In this document: in pieces, positions 25,873 through 34,260 of the stretch | Layout: each line of letters starts with the position of its first letter | Numbering within the stretch: the first letter of the stretch is position 1 | Source: Streptomyces sp. NBC_00620 | GTDB lineage: Bacteria > Actinomycetota > Actinomycetes > Streptomycetales > Streptomycetaceae | Direction of reading: 5' to 3' | DNA length: 64,000 nt | NCBI RefSeq assembly: GCF_026341825.1 | Contig: NZ_JAPENY010000003.1 | Span: 992,001-1,056,000, forward strand | Program-made: the position numbers and the translations under genes | The notes under the pieces: generated by a model | The model's input: only the letters and a program-made list of their open reading frames with translations | What the model was told of the DNA's origin: nothing | Databases searched by the model: none

Positions 25873-26911
25873 AGTCGGCGTAGATGTCCTTGATCTGGTG
25901 GGTTTTCAGGTCTAGGTGTTCGAGGATCGTGTAGCGGCCGGGCCTGGTCTGCGGAGCGAACTCCACGACCTGGCAGAACTCGTCGACGGTGAAGCCGATC
26001 TCCTCCGGTGTCACCGGTAGCCCGTGCCGGTGGAGCACCTCAGCCATGTACACCGACTCCTCGTGCGCCCCGCGCAGGTACATCGCGAAGGCCGCGCCCA
26101 GGCCGCACTGCTCGCCGTGGCTCGCCGCGCGCTTGGGGAAGAGGAGGTCGAAGGCGTGGTTGATCTCGTGGCAGGCGCCGGAGGAGGGGCGTGAGTCGCC
26201 CGACACCGACATGGCCACCCCGCTGAGGACGAGGGCCTCGGCGAGCACCTGGAGGAAGGCGTTGTCGCCGATGCCGCCGGGGTGCCGCAGCACGGCCTCA
26301 CCGGCCTGGCGCGCCATCGCGGCGGCGAGGCCGTCGATCCGCTCGCCGTTGACACGATTCGCCAGTTCCCAGTCCGCGATCGCGGAGATGTTGGAGACGG
26401 CGTCGCCGATTCCGGCGCGCACGAAACGCGCGGGGGCCTCACGGATCACATCGAGGTCGATGACGACCGCGATGGGGTTCGGCACACCGTACGAGCCGCG
26501 CCCGGCGTCGTTGTCGAGCGTCGCGACCGGTGAGCACAGGCCGTCGTGCGCCAGGTTCGTGGGCACCGCGACCAGCGGGAGGCCGACGCGCGCCGCGGCG
26601 AACTTCGCACAGTCGATGATCTTGCCGCCACCCAGGCCCACGACCGCGTCGTAGTGCCCGGCCTTCATGGCGCCGGCCAGCTCGATCGCGTCGTCGAGGG
26701 TGCCGCCGCCGACCTCGTACCAGGTGGCACCGGGCAGTGCCGGGGCGATCCGGTCGCGCAACTTGGCGCCGGAGCCGCCGCTCACCGCGACGGCCAGCTT
26801 CCCCGAGTGCGAGATCCGCTCGTCGGAGAGCACCCCCGCCAGGTCGTCCAGGGCACCCGGACGGATGTCGACGACGACCGGCGAGGGGATGAGCCTCGTC
26901 AGTACTGGCAC
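25850..26911 (-). CDS. sn-Glycerol-1-phosphate dehydrogenase homologue (EgsA/AraM type)
   Basis: A 353-residue Fe-ADH-fold enzyme that most resembles archaeal G1P dehydrogenase and B. subtilis AraM, which reduce DHAP to sn-glycerol-1-phosphate. The signature blocks are all present. They are the cofactor loop VGLGGGKIIDCAK, the substrate loop VPTNLAHDGLCSPVA, AGIGDAVSNISAIADWELA with metal ligand Asp170, SGDSRPSSGACHEINHAFD with His248, and ASHGEQCGLG with His265. A plain alcohol dehydrogenase would not usually keep the NLAHDG and SRPSSG blocks. It overlaps both neighbours and so belongs to the exporter cluster. Activity and the exact polyol phosphate are untested. Confidence 0.82.
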   Translation of the reverse strand: MPVLTRLIPSPVVVDIRPGALDDLAGVLSDERISHSGKLAVAVSGGSGAKLRDRIAPALPGATWYEVGGGTLDDAIELAGAMKAGHYDAVVGLGGGKIIDCAKFAAARVGLPLVAVPTNLAHDGLCSPVATLDNDAGRGSYGVPNPIAVVIDLDVIREAPARFVRAGIGDAVSNISAIADWELANRVNGERIDGLAAAMARQAGEAVLRHPGGIGDNAFLQVLAEALVLSGVAMSVSGDSRPSSGACHEINHAFDLLFPKRAASHGEQCGLGAAFAMYLRGAHEESVYMAEVLHRHGLPVTPEEIGFTVDEFCQVVEFAPQTRPGRYTILEHLDLKTHQIKDIYADYAKAISS

Positions 26912-27651
26912 GCGATCTCACGTCCCTTGGCAAGGTCTTCGTGGTTGTCGATCTCGACCCACGGGACCTCGCCGATCGGCGCGACGTCGATCTGGAAGCC
27001 GCGGTCGACGAGCTCCTGGTAGCCGTGCTCGTAGAACTGCTGCGGGTCGGTCTCCCACACCGTCTTCAGCGCGTCGGCCAGCTCGTCGGCGGCCGCGCCC
27101 TCGATGAGGGTGACACCGATGTACTCGCCGGTGGCCTCGGCGGGCTCCATGAGCTTGGTGATCTTCCGGACGCCCTTCTCGGGGTCCACGACGACCTTCA
27201 TCTCCTCGTCGGCGAGCTTCTTCACCGTGTCGAGGGCGAGGATGATCTTCTTGCCGTCGCCGCGGGCGGCCAGCAGCGTCTTCTCGACGGAGACCGGGTG
27301 CACGGTGTCGCCGTTGGCGAGGATCACACCGTCCCTGAGGGCGTCACGTCCACACCACAGGGAGTAGGCGTTGTTCCACTCCTCGGCCTTGTCGTTGTCG
27401 ATGAGGGTGAGCTTGAGGCCGTACTTCTCCTCGAGGGCCGCCTGGCGCTCGTACACGGCTTCCTTGCGGTAGCCGACGATGATGCCGACCTCGGTCAGAC
27501 CGATCTCCGCGAAGTTGCCGAGGGTCAGGTCCAGAACCGTGATGCTGTCCTCCGCACCCGCGGGGCCCACCGGCACCAGAGCCTTGGGAAGGCTGTCGGT
27601 GTAGGGGCGCAGACGCCGGCCGGCGCCGGCCGCCAGCACGAGGCCGATCAT
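26899..27651 (-). CDS. Sugar/alcohol-phosphate nucleotidyltransferase
   Basis: A 250-residue NTP transferase with the N-terminal signature LVLAAGAGRRLRPYTDSLPKAL and a catalytic Asp in GVILANGDTV. The NAYSLWCGRDAL segment near residue 90 is like that of inositol-phosphate and phosphocholine cytidylyltransferases (LicC/IPCT group). Such enzymes make CDP-alcohols, the donors for CDP-alcohol phosphotransferases on both sides of it. Its ATG overlaps the DUF5941-fused gene's stop (ATGA), and its 3' end overlaps the G1P-dehydrogenase homologue by 13 bases. The nucleotide base and the phosphorylated alcohol cannot be read from sequence. Confidence 0.86.
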   Translation of the reverse strand: MIGLVLAAGAGRRLRPYTDSLPKALVPVGPAGAEDSITVLDLTLGNFAEIGLTEVGIIVGYRKEAVYERQAALEEKYGLKLTLIDNDKAEEWNNAYSLWCGRDALRDGVILANGDTVHPVSVEKTLLAARGDGKKIILALDTVKKLADEEMKVVVDPEKGVRKITKLMEPAEATGEYIGVTLIEGAAADELADALKTVWETDPQQFYEHGYQELVDRGFQIDVAPIGEVPWVEIDNHEDLAKGREIACQY

Positions 27652-29573
27652 GCGGGTTCTCCTTCATCGTGTACGGCGGGCGCCCCGGAGGACACCCAGA
27701 AGCGGATGCTCTCGACGAGCACCAGCAGTGCCACGGCCACGGCGAGAGCCGTGAGCGCGACCTTGAACTGCGCGGCGGTGAGCAGCGCGGCCAGCACGAC
27801 GACCAGCAGCGTCCTGCCTTCGTGCCCGCCGATCGCCCGCACCAGCCAGTGCGGCGGCGCGCCGGCGTTGCCGCGAATGCGGTACACCGTGTCGTAGTGA
27901 TGGTAGGCGACAGCGGCCACCAGGCCGAAAGCTGCGGGAAGTGCTCCGTTCACCTCCGCTTCAGCTGCGAGGACGAGAACGGTGCCGTATTCGGCCGCGC
28001 GGTAGATCGGCGGGACCAGCCAGTCCAGGGGGCCCTTGAGCGGCCTGGCAAGGGCCACGGGCGACAGCAGTACGTAGATCACGGCGCCCAGGACGGGCCA
28101 CCAGCTGCCGTACGGGGCAAGCGCGGCGCCGAGCACGACGAGGGCCCCGGCGACGAAGGCGACGTACGCCGGACCGAGGCTTGCGACCCCGCGGGTGAAG
28201 CGGGTCAGCAGCTCGGCGAGGGGCCCTGAGTCCGTGAGGTCGGCGAGGGCCTTGGCCGCGCGGTCGGTGCGTTGGGCCTTACGGGTGAGCGAGCGCAGTA
28301 CGCGGCCCGCCGTGGTGTACGTCGCCGCGAAGGCGCAGCCGATGAGCAGCGCGTACAGGGTGATGCGCGGTGTCGTCAGCGCGGTGAGTACGGCGATCAT
28401 CGCCCAGCGTTCACCGATGGGCAGCACGATCATGCGGCGCACCCAGACCGTCCAGCCGACGCTGTCGAGCTTGTCCGAGAGAGCGGCGGTGGGGCTGGTG
28501 TTGGCGGTGGCGTCGTGGTTCGCCTCGTTGAAGGAGAAGTCGACGACGTGGCGGCAGGTCTGCAGGATCATCGCGCCGAGGGCGAGTGCCCATACGTCGT
28601 CGCCGCCGCGGGCCGCTCCGAGGGCGAGGCCCGCGTAGTAGGCGTACTCCTTGGCTCGGTCGAAGGTCGCGTCGAGCCAGGCGCCGAGCGTGGAGTACTG
28701 GAGGGAGTAGCGGGCGATCTGGCCGTCCACGCAGTCCAGGACGAAGGAGAAGAGGAGCAGCAGGCCGGCGGCGACGAAGCCGGCGCGGGTGCCGGTGGCG
28801 GCGCAGCCCGCGGCTATCAGGGCGGTGAGGAGTGAGGCGGTCGTCACCTGGTTCGGGGTGAGGCCTCGGCGTGCGCACCAGCGGGCTATGTAGCGTGAGT
28901 ACGGGCTGATGAAGTGGGTGGTGAAGAAGCCGTCGCGGGCCTTCACGGCGCTGCGCAGACGTACGGCCTCGTCGTCCACGGCGGAGACGGCCTGCCGGAT
29001 CTCGTTGCGCTGCTGCGGGTCGGCCGGGACGGCTGCGACGAGCGTGCCGAGCTCGGGGCGGTGCACGTCCACGCCGTCCGCGTCGAGGGCCGTGACGATG
29101 CGGTCGGCGACGTTCTCCGTGGCTATGGCGACGCCGCCCGCGGCGGATGTCTCGTGGGCCATCGCCCTGATCAGCGCACGGCGTGCGGCGGGCTGCACCG
29201 AGACGGCGCCGGGCACCGCGGCGACGGGGAACCGGGGGTCCGTGAGGCCGAGGCGCAGCGCGTGCACGTGTCCCACGAAGCGGGCGTCGACGACGGCGAC
29301 CCGCTGGTCGGCCGGCACGGCGGCCAGAAGTGTCCCGGTGTCACCCGCGTCGGAGGCGAGCCGCACGTCGAAGCCGAGCGACCGGAGGTCGCCCTCGATC
29401 GACGATCCGGGAACCGGCTGGCCGGTGAGGATGGCGGTCGACAGCGAACTCACTCCCTGGGTGGCCGGCACGGCCTGCCGCACCGGGGCTGTAGGTGATG
29501 GGGCACCCGGCGGCCTGGACCGGGCGACATGTCGGCAGAGGCTATCGGATGAATGGAAGCGGGCGTTCACCAC
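27648..29573 (-). CDS. CDP-alcohol phosphotransferase fused to DUF5941
   Basis: A 641-residue multidomain membrane protein. Residues about 45-200 look like a degenerate nucleotidyltransferase-like domain without the usual AAGxGxR loop. The CDP-alcohol phosphotransferase core (about 215-400) has an intact motif: Asp280, Asp283, Asp301, Asp305 in DCVDGQIARYSLQYSTLG and AWLDATFD. The C-terminal roughly 170 residues are hydrophobic and match what I recall as DUF5941. The layout recalls bifunctional IPCT/DIPPS proteins that make di-myo-inositol phosphate. It is the first gene of the exporter cluster. The start is uncertain: the tandem GTG at 29573 has no clear Shine-Dalgarno sequence, and the conserved part begins near STAILTG, so the GTG at 29453 is possible. 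Confidence 0.8.
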   Translation of the reverse strand: MVNARFHSSDSLCRHVARSRPPGAPSPTAPVRQAVPATQGVSSLSTAILTGQPVPGSSIEGDLRSLGFDVRLASDAGDTGTLLAAVPADQRVAVVDARFVGHVHALRLGLTDPRFPVAAVPGAVSVQPAARRALIRAMAHETSAAGGVAIATENVADRIVTALDADGVDVHRPELGTLVAAVPADPQQRNEIRQAVSAVDDEAVRLRSAVKARDGFFTTHFISPYSRYIARWCARRGLTPNQVTTASLLTALIAAGCAATGTRAGFVAAGLLLLFSFVLDCVDGQIARYSLQYSTLGAWLDATFDRAKEYAYYAGLALGAARGGDDVWALALGAMILQTCRHVVDFSFNEANHDATANTSPTAALSDKLDSVGWTVWVRRMIVLPIGERWAMIAVLTALTTPRITLYALLIGCAFAATYTTAGRVLRSLTRKAQRTDRAAKALADLTDSGPLAELLTRFTRGVASLGPAYVAFVAGALVVLGAALAPYGSWWPVLGAVIYVLLSPVALARPLKGPLDWLVPPIYRAAEYGTVLVLAAEAEVNGALPAAFGLVAAVAYHHYDTVYRIRGNAGAPPHWLVRAIGGHEGRTLLVVVLAALLTAAQFKVALTALAVAVALLVLVESIRFWVSSGAPAVHDEGEPA

Positions 29574-29761
29574 CCGTTCACGGCCCGATCAACCAGATCT
29601 GCCTAGCCGCCTCCGCCGCGATCATCATCAGGGATCCAAGGGCCGCGCCACAAACCGTGCCGCCATTTCTTACCATTTACGACATCGGGGGCGGGCCCTC
29701 ACGCCCCGGCCGCACCGGCGCCGAGCTGCCGGAACGGCGGACCGGCATAGGGTTGGCGCCC

Positions 29762-30742
29762 ATGACATGGCTGATCACAGGCGGGGCCGGATACATCGGC
29801 GCACACGTGGCGCGGGCAATGGCCGGGGCCGGGGAGCGCGTCGTCGCCCTCGACGACCTCTCGGCGGGCGTTCCGGGCCGGCTCCCGGAGAGCGTCCCGC
29901 TGGTGCGGGGCTCGTCGCTGGACGGGGACCTGGTGAGGAAGGTCATCGCCGAGTACGACGTGACGGGTGTGGTGCATCTCGCCGCGCGCAAGCAGGTCGG
30001 CGAGTCCGTGGACCGGCCGGCGTACTACTACCAGGAGAACGTGGGCGGTCTCGCGACACTCCTGGAGGCGGTCGCCGAAGCGGGCGTGAAGCGCTTCCTC
30101 TTCTCCTCGTCGGCGGCCGTCTACGGCAACCCGGATGTGGACCTCATCACGGAGGACACCCCCTGCGCCCCGATGAGCCCGTACGGCGAGACGAAGCTCA
30201 CCGGGGAGTGGCTGGTGCGGGCGGCGGGCCGGGCGCACGGCATCGCGACGGTGTGCCTGCGCTACTTCAACGTGGCCGGCGCGGGCGCACCCGAGCTGGC
30301 CGACACCGGCGTGTTCAACGTCATCCCGATGGTCTTCGACCGCCTCACCCGCGGCGAGGCCCCCCGGATCTTCGGTGCCGACTATCCGACACCGGACGGC
30401 ACCTGCGTACGCGACTACATCCACGTCGCCGATCTCGCCGAGGCCCATCTGACGGCGGCCCGGCGGCTCACCGAGGGGGCTGCGGGCGACCTGACGGTCA
30501 ACATCGGCCGTGGGGAGGGTGTTTCGGTCCGCGAACTCATCACGGCCATCGCGGAGGTGAGCGGCGACAGCACACCCGCGGTCGTCGGGCCGCGCCGTCC
30601 CGGTGACGCACCGCGCGCGGTCGCCTCGGCCGAGCTTGCCGCGCGGGAGCTGGGCTGGAGCGCGCGGCGCGGGGTACGCGAAATGGTCGAGTCGGCATGG
30701 CAGGGGTGGCAGCTGCACCACTCCAGGACACCAGCCGTGTGA
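29762..30742 (+). CDS. galE: UDP-glucose 4-epimerase family protein
   Basis: A 326-residue extended short-chain dehydrogenase. The NAD motif GGAGYIGAHVA starts at residue 7. FSSSAAVYG holds the catalytic Ser region, and the YxxxK pair is in SPYGETKLTGEW. CLRYFNVAGA and VRDYIHVADLAEAH are GalE signatures. It interconverts UDP-glucose and UDP-galactose or related sugars. ATG at 29762 fits a leaderless start: TAGGGT lies at 29748-29753 and no Shine-Dalgarno sequence is seen. It is divergent from the exporter cluster and could supply sugar nucleotide for the GT2 enzyme there, which is inference. The frame upstream of the ATG is not coding. Confidence 0.92.
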   Translation: MTWLITGGAGYIGAHVARAMAGAGERVVALDDLSAGVPGRLPESVPLVRGSSLDGDLVRKVIAEYDVTGVVHLAARKQVGESVDRPAYYYQENVGGLATLLEAVAEAGVKRFLFSSSAAVYGNPDVDLITEDTPCAPMSPYGETKLTGEWLVRAAGRAHGIATVCLRYFNVAGAGAPELADTGVFNVIPMVFDRLTRGEAPRIFGADYPTPDGTCVRDYIHVADLAEAHLTAARRLTEGAAGDLTVNIGRGEGVSVRELITAIAEVSGDSTPAVVGPRRPGDAPRAVASAELAARELGWSARRGVREMVESAWQGWQLHHSRTPAV

Positions 30743-30751
30743 TCTTGTGGG

Positions 30752-30788
30752 TGCTCTGACCTGCGAATCGTTTCCGCAGGTCAGAGCA
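30752..30788 (+). terminator. Terminator after galE
   Basis: Fourteen-base arms TGCTCTGACCTGCG (30752-30765) and CGCAGGTCAGAGCA (30775-30788) pair perfectly around a 9-base loop, 10 bases past the galE stop. Confidence 0.88.
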
Positions 30789-30876
30789 TATGACAACGGT
30801 GTTCAGTGCCGCGTTGCCCGATACCCCCCGCCCGTAGTTCACTGTGATTCCGGGCAGAGCGAAGGAGGCGGCTTCC

Positions 30877-31815
30877 ATGGGGGCTGGGCACGATCACGGG
30901 CATGCGCATGGTGCTCCCACCACGGGTACGGCGGCAGCGGCGTACCGCGGGAGGCTGCGCATCGCGCTGTCGATCACGCTCACCGTCATGGTGGTCGAGA
31001 TCGTGGGCGGTGTCCTCGCCGATTCGCTCGCGCTCATCGCGGACGCGGCCCATATGGCGACGGACGCGCTGGGCCTCGGCATGGCACTGCTCGCGATCCA
31101 CTTCGCCAACCTCCCGCCCAGCGAGAACCGCACCTTCGGGTACGCGCGGGCCGAGATCCTCGCCGCCCTCGCCAACTGCCTGCTGCTGCTCGGCGTCGGC
31201 GGCTACGTCCTGTACGAGGCGATCCAACGCTTCATGACGCCCGCCGACACCCACGGCGGTCTGACCGTTGTGTTCGCTCTGATCGGCCTGGTCGCGAACA
31301 TGATCTCGCTCACGCTGCTGATGCGCGGGCAGAAGGACAGCCTGAACGTGCGGGGCGCGTTCCTGGAAGTGGTGGCCGACGCGCTGGGTTCGGTGGCGGT
31401 GCTGATCGCCGCGGTGGTCATCCTGACCACGGGCTGGCAGGCCGCCGACCCGATCGCCTCGATCGTCATCAGCCTCATGATCGTCCCGCGCACCTGGAAG
31501 CTGCTCCAGGAGACCCTCAACGTGCTCCTGGAGGCGGCTCCGAAGGGCGTCGACATGGCGGAGGTGCGCGCGCACATACTGGCGCTGCCCGGCGTCGAGG
31601 ACATCCACGACCTGCACGCCTGGACCATCACCTCCGGTATGCCGGTCCTCTCCGTGCACGTGGTCGTCAGCTCGGACGTCCTGAACGCCATCGGCCACGA
31701 GAAGATGCTCCACGAACTCCAGGTCTGCCTCGGCGACCACTTCGACGTCGAACACTGCACGTTCCAGCTGGAGCCGAGCGGACACGCGGAGCACGAGGCG
31801 AAGCTCTGTCACTGA
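30877..31815 (+). CDS. CDF-family zinc/divalent cation exporter
   Basis: A 312-residue cation diffusion facilitator that exports Zn(II) or similar ions by proton antiport. A His-rich N-terminus (GHDHGHAHG) precedes six membrane helices and a cytoplasmic C-terminal domain (about 215-300) with the CDF fold (VEDIHDLHAWTITSGM, LSVHVVV). The helix-2 metal site is AHMATD (His59, Asp63). The helix-5 site reads FLEVVADALG, with Glu164 where zinc CDFs usually have His, and Asp168. ATG 30877 follows GAAGGAGG at good spacing. The earlier ATC/GTG frame is not needed. It is monocistronic, between galE and idi. Confidence 0.92.
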   Translation: MGAGHDHGHAHGAPTTGTAAAAYRGRLRIALSITLTVMVVEIVGGVLADSLALIADAAHMATDALGLGMALLAIHFANLPPSENRTFGYARAEILAALANCLLLLGVGGYVLYEAIQRFMTPADTHGGLTVVFALIGLVANMISLTLLMRGQKDSLNVRGAFLEVVADALGSVAVLIAAVVILTTGWQAADPIASIVISLMIVPRTWKLLQETLNVLLEAAPKGVDMAEVRAHILALPGVEDIHDLHAWTITSGMPVLSVHVVVSSDVLNAIGHEKMLHELQVCLGDHFDVEHCTFQLEPSGHAEHEAKLCH

Positions 31816-32128
31816 CCCGGCTCCGTGGACCCGGAGGGGACGGACCGGCCGCTGTACGCGCGGTACGGCAGTCCGCCCGCTTCGGAGTACGGCATCCGGC
31901 CCGGATTTCGCCTGCCGCCCGAACACCCGATGGCCCCTGTCCCGGACGGTTCCTCGTCCGTGGCACCGGGCACGAACAGGTATCCGGCGCTTTCGGTGCG
32001 TGACGTACGCCGCCCCGCGCGTCCCGGTCCGAGCTCCCGGAGCGGGACATGCGGGGAGCAGCGAAGTGCCGGGAGTGCCGGTTTCGTACGGCAGACTTGG
32101 GGCTCGAAGACCGATGCGAAGGATGGGT
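31816..32128. other. Non-coding spacer between the CDF gene and idi
   Basis: I see no convincing gene in these 313 bases. The open frame beginning at 31825 has no Shine-Dalgarno sequence, runs into idi in another frame and looks random in composition. The idi promoter should lie here, but I could not pick hexamers with confidence. Confidence 0.5.
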
Positions 32129-32722
32129 ATGCCGATCACACCTGCCACCGCGACGCACAGTTCGTCGAACGGCACCGTTGAAGCGATCTTGCTGGAACTG
32201 GTCGACGAGGACGGCAACACGATCGGTACGGCGGAGAAGCTCGCCGCGCACCAGGCGCCCGGGCAGTTGCACCGAGCGTTCTCGGTGTTCCTCTTCGACG
32301 AGCGCGGGCGGATGCTGCTCCAGCAGCGCGCCCTCGGCAAGTACCACTCCCCCGGCGTCTGGTCCAACACCTGCTGCGGCCACCCCTACCCCGGCGAGGC
32401 GCCCTTCGCGGCGGCGGCCCGGCGGACGTACGAGGAGCTCGGGGTCTCCCCCTCGCTGCTCGCCGAGGCCGGCACGGTCCGGTACAACCACCCGGACCCG
32501 GACTCGGGCCTGGTGGAGCAGGAGTACAACCACCTCTTCGTCGGGATGGTGCAGTCGCCGCTGCACCCCGACCCGGAGGAGGTCGAGGCGACCGCGTTCG
32601 TGACCGCCGACGAGCTGGCGGAGCGGCACGCGAAGGAGACCTTCTCGTCGTGGTTCATGACGGTCCTGGACGCGGCCCGTCCGGCGGTCAGGGAGCTGAC
32701 AGGACCGTCCGCCGACTGGTGA
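32129..32722 (+). CDS. idi: Isopentenyl-diphosphate delta-isomerase, type 1
   Basis: A 197-residue Nudix-fold metal enzyme that interconverts IPP and DMAPP. The catalytic Cys is in WSNTCCGHPYPGE and the catalytic Glu in EYNHLFVG. The Nudix-like helix is ARRTYEELG. ATG at 32129 follows GAAGGA at five bases. The longer frame from 32000 has no such signal. It is a single gene near the hopanoid operon, whose prenyl synthase uses both isomers. With ispG and dxs in that operon, it balances the C5 pool. The order idi then CDF transporter matches the S. coelicolor layout as I recall it. Confidence 0.95.
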   Translation: MPITPATATHSSSNGTVEAILLELVDEDGNTIGTAEKLAAHQAPGQLHRAFSVFLFDERGRMLLQQRALGKYHSPGVWSNTCCGHPYPGEAPFAAAARRTYEELGVSPSLLAEAGTVRYNHPDPDSGLVEQEYNHLFVGMVQSPLHPDPEEVEATAFVTADELAERHAKETFSSWFMTVLDAARPAVRELTGPSADW

Positions 32723-32737
32723 GATCGGCCCGCTGAG

Positions 32738-33280
32738 CTAGACCACGCTGGGGGTGAGCGGCAGGGCGGCCCAGATCACCTTGCCGCCGCCCGAGGTGTG
32801 CTCGACGTCGCACACTCCGCCCGATTCCCTGGTGACCTCCCGCACGAGCAGCAGGCCCCGGCCACCGGTCTGCCCGTGGTCCGCTTCAAGGGCGGTCGGG
32901 CGGTAGGGGTGGTTGTCCTCCACGGAGACCCGCACCCACTCGGCGCCGACGGCGACCTCCACGGCCAGCACCGGTGAGAGGAGCGCCGCGTGCCGGACCG
33001 CGTTGGTGACGAGTTCGGAAACGATCAGAAGGAGACCCTGGACGAGCTCGTCCGAGACGGGCACTCCTTGGCGGACCAGCAGGTCCCGCACGGCGTGCCG
33101 CGCCTGCGGTACCGAGGCGTCGACGGCGGGAGCGGTGAACCGCCACACTCCCTCGTACGGCAACGGGCCCGGCGGTCTCCCGTCGGGAGGGATCTCCCCG
33201 CCGACTTCAGGGCTCGGGTCGGACCCCCGCCCGAGGTTCTCCATCGTCCGGTCGCCACCCTTGCGCTCGATTGTCACCAC
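32738..33280 (-). CDS. RsbW-like ATP-binding (HATPase_c) regulatory protein
   Basis: A 180-residue histidine-kinase-type ATPase domain of the anti-sigma/SpoIIAB family common in Streptomyces. The N-box is VSELVTNAVRHA and the nucleotide lid region is GQTGGRGLLLVREVT. The WRFTAPAVDASVPQARHAVRD start of the fold is typical. It may bind and phosphorylate an anti-sigma-factor antagonist or partner, but no sigma or STAS gene lies next to it. Either the GTG at 33280 or the ATG at 33244 could be the start; neither has a strong ribosome site. It is convergent with idi and divergent from the crotonase gene. Confidence 0.85.
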   Translation of the reverse strand: MVTIERKGGDRTMENLGRGSDPSPEVGGEIPPDGRPPGPLPYEGVWRFTAPAVDASVPQARHAVRDLLVRQGVPVSDELVQGLLLIVSELVTNAVRHAALLSPVLAVEVAVGAEWVRVSVEDNHPYRPTALEADHGQTGGRGLLLVREVTRESGGVCDVEHTSGGGKVIWAALPLTPSVV

Positions 33281-33491
33281 CCAATGAGTGTTGGTACTGG
33301 GCCCGTCCGCACCGGAGTACTGAACAGAAGTCAGCGACTATCGACAGCTTCTGATCGTCGTCGTATGACACGGTCACTTGTGGGACTGATCCTGTACCGG
33401 TTGTGCCGACTTCGGAAACTATTCGGGTTGTACGGGTTTGACGCCGGGCTCGCCCTGTCCGTCCCGTGCGGAGTGGCCACCTCCGTGTGGA

Positions 33492-33497
33492 TAGCAT
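33492..33497 (+). promoter_or_regulatory. -10 hexamer for a leaderless crotonase mRNA
   Basis: TAGCAT ends seven bases before the ATG at 33505 and there is no Shine-Dalgarno sequence. The -35 region is poor. Confidence 0.4.
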
Positions 33498-33504
33498 CCG
33501 GCAC

Positions 33505-34260
33505 ATGGAGCCGCAGCTGCCGCACAGCGTCACGGACGGGGTCGCCGCCGTCGTCATCAACCATCCGGCCAAGCGCAATGCCATGACGGCCGGCATGTGG
33601 CGGGCGTTGCCGCCCTTGCTCGACGAGTTGACCGATGACGCCGATGTACACGCGCTGGTGCTCACCGGTGAGGGCGACACGTTCTGCGCCGGGGCCGACA
33701 TCTCGACGCTGCGGGGCTCGCCGGACGAGGCACAGGGCCTGGCCGTGCTCGCCGAGGAGGCGCTCGCGGCCTTCCCGAAGCCGACGCTCGCGGCGATCCG
33801 CGGGTACTGCGTGGGCGGCGGGTCACAGCTCGCGGCAGCCTGCGATCTGCGGTTCGCGGAGGAGGGGGCGCTGTTCGGGGTGACTCCGGCGAAGCTGGGG
33901 ATCGTCTATCCGTCCTCCTCCACCCGGCGGTTGGTGTCGCTGGTGGGTCCGGCCACCGCGAAGTACCTGCTGTTCTCGGGCGAGTTGATCGACGCGGAGC
34001 GGGCCCTGCGTACCGGCCTCGTCGACGAGGTGCTGCCCGGGGGCGAACTCGACAAGCGCGTCGGGGAGTTCACGCGCGTACTGGCCGGGCGCTCGCTGCT
34101 GACACAGGCGGCGGCCAAGGAGTTCGCGAACGGGCGGACGGACCGGGACGCGTACTGGGCGGAGCGGGCGCGGGGCAGCGGCGACACCGCGGAGGGGGTC
34201 GCCGCCTTCCTGGAGCGCCGGCCGCCGCGCTTCACATGGAGTGTGTCTACGTCAGGGTGA
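33505..34260 (+). CDS. Enoyl-CoA hydratase/isomerase-like protein lacking both hydratase Glu residues
   Basis: A 251-residue crotonase-fold protein. The CoA/oxyanion-hole segments FCAGADISTL and YCVGGGSQLA are intact, so acyl-CoA binding is likely. The two Glu that activate water in true hydratases (GGGCELA and FGQPEI in the rat enzyme) are Gln108 (GGGSQLA) and Pro128 (FGVTPAKLG). The protein is therefore unlikely to hydrate enoyl-CoA by the standard route. Isomerase, thioesterase or lyase activity is possible. The ATG at 33505 has a -10 hexamer seven bases before it. Its end overlaps the convergent DJ-1 gene by 14 bases. Confidence 0.87.
   Translation: MEPQLPHSVTDGVAAVVINHPAKRNAMTAGMWRALPPLLDELTDDADVHALVLTGEGDTFCAGADISTLRGSPDEAQGLAVLAEEALAAFPKPTLAAIRGYCVGGGSQLAAACDLRFAEEGALFGVTPAKLGIVYPSSSTRRLVSLVGPATAKYLLFSGELIDAERALRTGLVDEVLPGGELDKRVGEFTRVLAGRSLLTQAAAKEFANGRTDRDAYWAERARGSGDTAEGVAAFLERRPPRFTWSVSTSG

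Noticed and set aside
31825-32181. 118-codon plus-strand frame before idi
   Set aside because: No Shine-Dalgarno sequence, overlaps idi out of frame, and has no recognisable motif.
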